Part shown: positions 57,468-64,000 of the stretch, piece by piece
Position numbering within the stretch: the stretch's first letter is position 1
Layout: every line of letters starts with the position of its first letter
DNA from: Eublepharis macularius
Lineage: Eukaryota > Chordata > Lepidosauria > Squamata > Eublepharidae
Assembly: GCF_028583425.1 (NCBI RefSeq)
Contig: NC_072791.1
Span: forward strand, 43,841,368 to 43,905,367
Direction: 5' to 3'
Length of the DNA stretch: 64,000 bases
Translations under genes and position numbers: made by a program
The notes under the pieces: generated by a model
The model's input: only the letters and a program-made list of their open reading frames with translations
Database searches by the model: none
What the model was told of the DNA's origin: nothing

Positions 57468-58029
57468 ATGTTAGTTCTCAGGTTCCTCAATGTGGTTGCT
57501 CCAGCCTACTTCCTGTGCATCTCTGTGGTGACCTTCGTCCTCCAGCTCTTCCTCTTCATCCCCAGCATGTTTAAGGACCCTTCTGCCACCCCACTGTTCT
57601 CCTCTGCTCTGCTGCATGGAGCCCTCTTCCTTTTCCTCTCTGCCAATGCTCTTGGCAACTACATCCTGGTGATCCAGAACTCCCCAGAGGATCTGAGCAA
57701 AGGCCCAAACTTGGGACCAGGAGGCGAAGGGGCGGCCAACTGGCCAGATGCAAGCAGGACCCCTGGCTCAGCTTTGCCTGGCACTCACTTCTGTAGACTT
57801 TGTGTCAGAGTCACTCAAAGGCATGACCATCACTGTTTTTTCACAGGGAACTGCATTGGTAGCAGGAACATGCGGAACTTCATCATGTTCTGCCTGTACA
57901 CTTCTTTGGCTTGCCTCGATTCCCTTGTGGCTGGGGTGGCTTACATTTCGGCAGTGCTCTCTACATCCTTTAACAACCCTTTGGCTTTCCTTACTCTCCT
58001 GCCTCATTCCATCAGCCAGTTCTTCTCAG
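57468..58029 (+). CDS. ZDHHC22: ZDHHC22, first coding exon (protein S-acyltransferase, partial)
   Basis: DHHC-family enzymes transfer palmitate from acyl-CoA to cysteines of target proteins at ER or Golgi membranes. The exon encodes 187 residues. Hydrophobic segments lie at about 9-31, 45-69 and 137-163. Between them is a shortened Cys-rich region with H107, C109, C112, the catalytic DHHC at 120-123 in RHDHHCFFTGNCIG, and C129. NVVAPAYFLCIS near the start and LGNYILVIQNSPEDL match ZDHHC22 as I know it. The exon begins after a pyrimidine-rich tract and CAG (acceptor at 57453), 14 bases before the ATG. It ends at TCAG|GTAAGT, splitting a Gly codon. The known protein is about 263 residues, so the fourth membrane segment and the tail lie in exons beyond this window. 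Residues 71-105, before the Cys-rich region, look lineage-variable. The usual first zinc-binding CxxC of DHHC proteins is absent, which is typical of this paralogue. Confidence 0.95.
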
Positions 58030-60886
58030 GTAAGTATCCCCTTACCTTTAAAGAAAAGGGAAATGTTGGCTTCATCCTGCCCATTTCCCTCCCCGCATCT
58101 CTTTGTAAAAGACAATATTACTGTGGGTGGAAGGGTGGGGGAACCATATGCAGACTATGAGGAATGCCTCTTCTTCATGGAGCTCTTATTGGAATTACTT
58201 AGTGCTTTGACGGAGCCATCTCCAATCAGAGTGCTGAACAAAGGCCATCTTGAAATGGAGGTGAAGACCTTCCCCAGGCTGCAGCCAGGGCTGCCTATTT
58301 ATAATTTATTAAGTTCTAAGAAAAGCAATTCCAGAGGGTGAGTCAAGGAGAACCAATACAAGGCTGTCATCTACACAAGACATTTAGCGCACAGTGAAAG
58401 GGACTGGAAGGGTTTTTGTTATGTCCTGCACAGAGATTGGTAGCATGGCTTCCCAACGGCTTCTTTCCATTGGCCTGGACTTTAGCTGTGCCCCCATTCC
58501 AAACACCATGCATCTTCCTACTACAAATGCAGGAACAGCAGATATAGAAAATCAATATCAGCAAACAATCACTTGAAGCTTTGCTGGGTTTGTATTTCCC
58601 AGCAGAGGGAGAGAAGCAGAAGCAATGTGACATGCCCAACTAAGCGAGGCTAGTAAAGGCTCTGGGGAGCAAGTTTGAAAGAAATTCCAACTCTGACCTT
58701 TTCAGTCATGATCCAATGGACCCTGCTAGCATGCTGCTTTATTGCCACACTTTCTACCCCTCTTCCCACACTGTCCTCTCTGCCTCAGCTCAGCTTCTTG
58801 TTTCTTTTGACCAAGGTTTCAAGTAACTCCCATCATTGTTCTCTGTATGCAGTTTCAAGAATAAATCAGAAACAAGAAGACAAGAAAAATGAGGGCCACT
58901 GAAAACACATCTGTGCACACTCTGGGTACACTCATATGCATGTGATGTTCTGAAAATGGCTGTATAAAATGAGATTTCCTCAGCAACCAGCTTGCTATCT
59001 GAATGCATTGTGTTCCCTTAGTTTATTGACTAGAATACTTCAGAGGAAGCTGCTGTTAGCACTGAACAGCCAAGGAAAGATTGGGGAAAGGTCACAGTCT
59101 ATATATTAGGATTTAGATGATCCGTAGGCAAGTTGACTGTAGCCTGTTTTCATTTTAAAAAATCTATATTGTTTGTAATGACTAAGGCCAAATGAATCCA
59201 ACCAGTTTTTTTATAGCAGGGTGAATTTGTAGAAGTAATAAGTACACAAACATCAATATACTTGGACAGCTATGTAAAGGCAGCTTCCCTCCTGCAATAT
59301 TATTTTTAGGATGTTCTTTACTCTGAGATTTATTTATTTTTTAAGTTGGATGGATTTCTTAAACTAAAAGCTTGCCAGGTTCATTCTGCTGTTTGGTCTG
59401 TGCTCAGGCATTACCAAGTAGAGGAGAAGTGATCTCATCAGGGATCTTAGCTCCCAGATTCTACAGTTCATTCTTCATCAGCCTTCCCATGAGCTAACCC
59501 TTGATCACGACAATAGTGTACCTGGGAGTGGTAGTAGCACTGCCCCAATTAGTACTGATACCTCGGAAGCCATGCCATTAATTCAGATTCTGATCAGTCC
59601 AGTAGCATTATTTTAGAGGCTGCTTAAATTTAAGACCATTATCTAATGCTAATGACACAAAGAGTAGCAAAATTTCACCGCTGGCCCATCTTTTTTTCCT
59701 TGACAATTTCCCCCATTATATTTGAGATGAGAAATGGCCTGAAGGGGAGAGAGAGGAAATGGCTTTTTTATGTTGGTCCATCTATCTCAGCATGTCCTGC
59801 TGAAGCAAATTTCTTATGACCCAAAGAATTATAGCTTAGGTAGGCTAGAGTGGATTTGAAATCCCTGCTAGTATCCCAAAACATTGCCAGCATGACACAG
59901 CATTTCTGACAAACCCAGGCAATAATAGTGTGAACTATAAACATATATCATATAACCATCATTTGCTTCATGTCTATCTGGAAGAAAAGTAAATTCAGAG
60001 GCTAAAATGTGTGGGAGCTGATTGAGGGAGAATGAGAGAGTGCTGCCTTATATCCAGCTGTTGCCAACTTTGTTCTGAATGAATCATCAACATAAAATTT
60101 TCAGCTGTTTATTTGCTTACGTCAAGCAAGAGATTAAGAAACTATATGCATTTTCAAGTAAGGGGCTTAGGAAAGATGTTCCACTTGGGAAGAGGAAACA
60201 AAAGATTCAGCTCTTCCAGGCCAGTGACTGTTATAAAGATGACCTCAAATGAAGCTCACAGCCTTTCCTGGTAAAACCTCTGTGTGCATTTGCCACCAGA
60301 GCCTGAGCAGTGAAAGGGCTTCCAATTAACATTTCTCTCCAGATTTCCAATTCACTCTTTCAAGTCCATCTCACAGCAGAGAAATTAGGGATGCCTGTTC
60401 ATTGCTTTCCAAAGGAACCGGATCTGTTGCCTAATCTTTAGAGTTCATGATGCCTGCTGAAACTAATAGGGCCTGACAAAGATAGAAGAATAACACTGAC
60501 TGTAGAAGGTGATGGTGAATGGCTCCTAGAATGACTTGCTCAACAGCTGTGTGCATTATAACGAGCTGTTGTGGATGGCCACCAACATAGATGATTTTAG
60601 AAAAAAGGATTTTAAAAATCATGGAAGACTGTAGTTACTAGCAATGCTAGCTAAATGCTCCATGATCATAAACAATATAGCTCTGAATACCAGTGGTTAG
60701 GGTGGGGGGGACAGTAAAGGAAAACTATTGCCACCTGGCTGGTGGACTACTTAAAAGCATTGGTTGATGGTCCACTGTTGGAAATAAAATGTTGGTTTGC
60801 TCTTCTTACATTGTGTTAATTTTCCTAATGAGGCAAGTCTAGGAACTGTTTTGAATCTGAATTGGAAGAAGCCATTTTATTTACAG

Positions 60887-61096
60887 ATGCAGAGGAGTTA
60901 GCCGTGTTAGTCTGCAGTAGCAAAATCAAAAAGAGTCCAGTAGCACCTTTAAGACTAACTAATTTTATTGTAGCATAAGCTTTCGAGAATCACAGTTCTC
61001 TTCATCAGATGCATCTGACAAACAGAACTGTGATTCTCGAAAGCTTATGCTACAATAAAGTTGGTTAGTCTTAAAGGTGCTACTGGACTCTTTTTG
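60887..61096. mobile_element. Foldback dispersed repeat with perfect 13-bp TSD
   Basis: ATTTTATTTACAG stands at 60874-60886 and 61097-61109. Between, a tag-like head (GAGTTAGCCGTGTTAGTCTG) is followed by AGAGTCCAGTAGCACCTTTA and TAAGCTTTCGAGAATCACAG, then TCATCAGATGCATCTGAC. The inverted counterpart (GAACTGTGATTCTCGAAAGC to AAGGTGCTACTGGACTCTTT) comes next. A 13-bp duplication fits target-primed retrotransposition, and head-to-head inverted copies are known for Penelope-like elements; the family name is inference. Confidence 0.92.
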
Positions 61097-62280
61097 ATTT
61101 TATTTACAGTCTATGAAAGTGGGGGATGGCAACTGAAGGATTTATTTAATATCTTATAGGTGGAACCAGAGTGGGGGGAGGGGAACTCTCGAGTGATCCC
61201 TGCTAAAATGGGAGGCGTAGAACTAGTTTTCTAATATAATTCTCCAACAGCTCTTATTGACAGAGGTTTGGAAGAGAATAATTCTGACTTTTCTTACCAA
61301 CATTTTCCTGGGATATAATCTTCAGGTCAAAGTAGTAACATTATAAAAGGTCTCTAGAAAACCCTGAAGGAGTTACTGATGTGAGGTTTGATAGTTATGT
61401 AAATATTGTGATGAATATTGTTGAAAACTTTTTAAATAGCATCCATTGCTCTATGCCAGAATTCTCAATATCTCGGTCTCATTTATCCACATTTCCTGAT
61501 TGATTTGAGTTTCATACATTTCTTTATGTAGCCCCATAACAGTGTAACAATGCAAGTACCATTCCTGTTTATCACAATGCCTAATTGCCCAGTGCCTTTG
61601 GGATGTTTCTCAGGCTACTTGGTCAAATGATTTTGCATCAGAGTTCCAGGAGCGATTGATGTGGCGGCCTGTATCTAACCATGTTGTCCCAGAGAGTTAA
61701 GTGCATTTATGATTTCTCAAGAAGCGTTGACAATTCCACTTCTTCCTTCAGCTGCAGTCCATTTTGCTCTCTCAAATTTTGTTCCTGGGATACCAGGAGA
61801 TTCTCAGGAACAGCACAAAGTCTATCTATTTACATTAGATAAAATTCTGGTCTAGTGTTTTCCTCTGTGTAGACTACCTAACTTAAGCTTCTTAATGTGC
61901 AGATACATTTGTTATTGTTCTCTTATTTTTATACCTATAGAATTGCTGCCCATTGTGAAATACCACTGCACTGATATAGTCCCATACAGCACTCACTAGG
62001 ACTAATATTATTGTTTATTTGTTCAGCTTATCTTGCTGATCTAAAGAAAGTTTGAGTCAGCCTAGGAAATATGCTGTTCATTCCACTTGCTTGTAAAGTG
62101 GGGTTAGGTTATACCAAAAGGTGCATCTAGATAAGAACAGTGGAACCCTCCTCACCCCCTTCGTGCCTTCCGGTGCTCCATTGCTATAGGCCCCTTTTCT
62201 CATCTTGTCTCTAAAGGTAGCAGGAATGAGAAGAAATTTGAGAAAAATGCATGAATTGAAGGAGTTAAGGGAAGGAAGAC

Positions 62281-63290
62281 GGAGCCCTGTGGCGCAGAGT
62301 GGTAAGCTGCAGTACTGCAGTCCAAGCTCTGCTCATTACCTGAGTTCAATCCAGGTGGAAGCCAGGTTCAGGTAGCCGGCTCAAGGTTGATTCAGCCTCC
62401 CATCCTTCCAGGGTTGGTAAAATGAGTACCCAGTTTCCTGGCAGTAAAGTGTAGATGACTGGGGAAGGCAATAGCAAACCACCCATAACAAAAGTCTGCC
62501 AAGAAAACGTGTCACATCTAGTCTGGACCTTAGTTGAACCTATTCTGTTGAAATCAGGGGCTCTGAAGTTAGTCATGACTAGACATGGGCACGAACAGGA
62601 AAAAAAATGAACATGGTGTTCGAACAATGAACATTGATGAACATGATCATGTTCACAAACATGTTAGTTGTTCGTGGGGGCCAGCAGGCTCTCCTCCAGC
62701 CATCAGGATCCCTACCACACCACTCCCAGAAACCCTACCTGAGCAGGCAGCAGGAAATGTACCAATAATAAATAATAGCTTGGCCCCAGAGCCTGGCAAC
62801 AGCCCTGGAACCTGAAGGGGTAGATCCCTATCCCACCACACACAAAGAAAATTCAAGCTCCAATGCACTCATCCTGTCTCTCAAACATCAGCTGTCTCTC
62901 TCTGAAAGCCAGAGCTGGGAGCCCCCCTCCCCCCTGGTCATTTCCTCTTGTAATAAATTTGGAGCTCCAGTCCACACTTGGAAGGAAGACCGGCCTATAA
63001 AGCTAAATTGGACTTAGATTGGGCTTTCCAGGGCAACAGCAGGAGTTCAGACAGAGTTCAGACAATCCCTGCCTAAGTTGCCAAGGGAATTGATTGCAGG
63101 TGCCAGACTGCCTGGCTTGACGAACAGCAACAAATGAGGCTTGCAATGACTACCTGTTTGTTTAGAATGGGGCCTCATGAACAGCTTGTTTGTGAACAGC
63201 AGATTGGGCTGTTTGTGGCTTTTTTTTAGTTCTTATTGCTGTTTGTGCCCATCTCTAGTCATGACTAATGGATATGCTTGAAGGTGAAAA
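62281..63290 (+). mobile_element. Sauria-type SINE, split by a hAT element
   Basis: The tRNA-like head GGAGCCCTGTGGCGCAGAGT has A-box character, with B-box-like GAGTTCAATCCAGG. The conserved body follows (GGTAGCCGGCTCAAGGTTGA, GGTAAAATGAGTACCCAG, ACTGGGGAAGGCAATAGCAA, GTCTGCCAAGAAAACG). Near 62570 the text AGTCATGAC is broken by the hAT element and resumes at 63258 as GTCATGACTAATGG. This is the Bov-B-tailed SINE family of squamates as I remember it; the 3' tail end is uncertain. Confidence 0.85.
62580..63257. mobile_element. hAT-like non-autonomous element with palindromic 8-bp TSD
   Basis: Left end TAGACATGGGCACGAAC and right end GTTTGTGCCCATCTCTA are inverted repeats. GTCATGAC flanks the element exactly at 62572-62579 and 63258-63265. 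This 8-base target is its own reverse complement. Near both ends are GTTCGTGG and CATGAACA words, related to the copy at 35162. No transposase is encoded. The element sits inside a SINE, so it is the younger of the two. Confidence 0.93.
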
Positions 63291-64000
63291 CTACATATAC
63301 TGGAGGTGGCAATTTCTCTTCTGATCACTCTTAGCAGACATAGTCTAAATGCATCAACACTGCAGAGAAAGCTACTATCATGCCAAAACAGCTCTGGCAG
63401 GAAGTACCTGTTTAATGAAAGACACCTTGTTATTTCTGATAGTAAATTCCTATTCCTCGCTCAATAGAAAGTAGCAGAACAATTGATATAATAATTTGTT
63501 TTCTGATTTAGCCAGTAAGTCAAAACTAAACCATCTTAATCTAAATTAGCAGTGCTGCATGAAGGACAGAGGGCAAAGACGTTCAGAATAACTGCAGTAA
63601 TATCATGGTATAATTGGCTGAATTTGAGCCAACACGATCTGTTGGAATCCAGAGAGCTCCTGTCTTGTAAGAAGACTTCAAACTGACCATCATTATTTAT
63701 TTTCAACCCAGATACATATATGGTTATCTGGTTTGCATACAGTCTCTCTCTATTTGTAGCGATATATATTCATCATGGTTTGGAAACAGCCAGTGCTGCA
63801 ACTTTCTGGAATCTAAATGGATTGAGGGGACCCGCTGGGAACCCCACATAAACTACTCTGAGCTTTTTAAAAAGAACAACAACATATAGGTAAAATAAAT
63901 CAGTGCAATGCTTCTCAAGACCCTCCAATTTATCTGTCATCTTTTTGCAGCTAGAAATGAATCTATGAATGAATGCTAAAAATGAATCTAATGAATTAAA

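Larger units (their letters stand above)
58030..64000 (+). other. ZDHHC22 intron after coding exon 1 (continues past the window)
   Basis: The donor GTAAGT is at 58030. No downstream exon of ZDHHC22 was found. I looked for the next conserved segment (third and fourth membrane helices and the Cys-rich tail) and saw no frame that fits. The intron is therefore at least 5.97 kb. Stretches 58030-60880, 61110-62280 and 63290-64000 contain no gene or repeat I can name. The elements at 60887, 62281 and 62580 are listed separately. Confidence 0.8.

Noticed and set aside
57748..58341. 197-codon frame overlapping the ZDHHC22 exon
   Set aside because: It is an out-of-frame shadow of the conserved DHHC exon and runs through the splice donor into the intron.
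58030..64000. A second ZDHHC22 exon in this window
   Set aside because: No frame matches the expected continuation with the remaining membrane segments, so it must lie beyond position 64000.

Overview
This window looks like nuclear DNA of a squamate reptile (lizard or gecko type). The evidence is its repeats. It has tRNA-derived SINEs of types I recognise from squamates, several L2-clade LINE 3' ends, an L1 relict, many short hAT-like elements and palindromic MITEs. It also has one vertebrate gene exon with a normal GT splice donor. There are no operons, ribosome binding sites or CRISPR arrays, and I see no prokaryotic gene content.

Layout. Positions 1-8706 are a tandem satellite of about 29 copies with a 301-bp monomer. 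The array runs off the left edge, and two 307-bp variant monomers sit exactly six units apart. A decayed plus-strand L1 ORF2 follows (about 8880-11330). Between 11.7 and 13.2 kb are old repeats, including one strongly diverged, isolated relative of the satellite monomer at about 12870-13165. From about 13.56 to 18.09 kb an old, degenerate tandem repeat of about 150 bp is broken up by SINEs and a 0.92-kb inverted-repeat element. From 18.2 to 24.0 kb is a dense nest of mobile DNA. It holds a GC-rich hAT-like element with a perfect 8-bp target duplication, a 1.9-kb element with arms of about 260 bp that contains an L2 3' end, and a minus-strand L2 LINE with a recognisable reverse transcriptase inserted inside another repeat. 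A minisatellite lies at 24.5-25.0 kb.

From 25 to 55.6 kb the window is gene-poor intergenic DNA. It is dotted with SINEs, L2 tails, hAT-like MITEs, foldback retroelements and perfect or near-perfect palindromes. No exon could be supported there.

A CpG-rich promoter-like region (about 55.8-57.06 kb) leads into the only protein-coding gene supported, ZDHHC22, a DHHC-family palmitoyltransferase. Its first coding exon is 57468-58029 on the plus strand. A canonical acceptor lies just upstream and a GT donor ends it. The rest of the window (58030-64000) is its intron, and the downstream exon or exons lie outside. The intron carries a 13-bp-TSD foldback retroelement and a SINE split by a hAT element at a palindromic 8-bp target.

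Mobile-element family names are given by resemblance from memory; no database search was possible. The most interesting parts are the satellite with its relict relative and six-unit block, the degenerate 150-bp array, and the well-bounded nested or foldback elements. I saw no evidence of a novel gene system.
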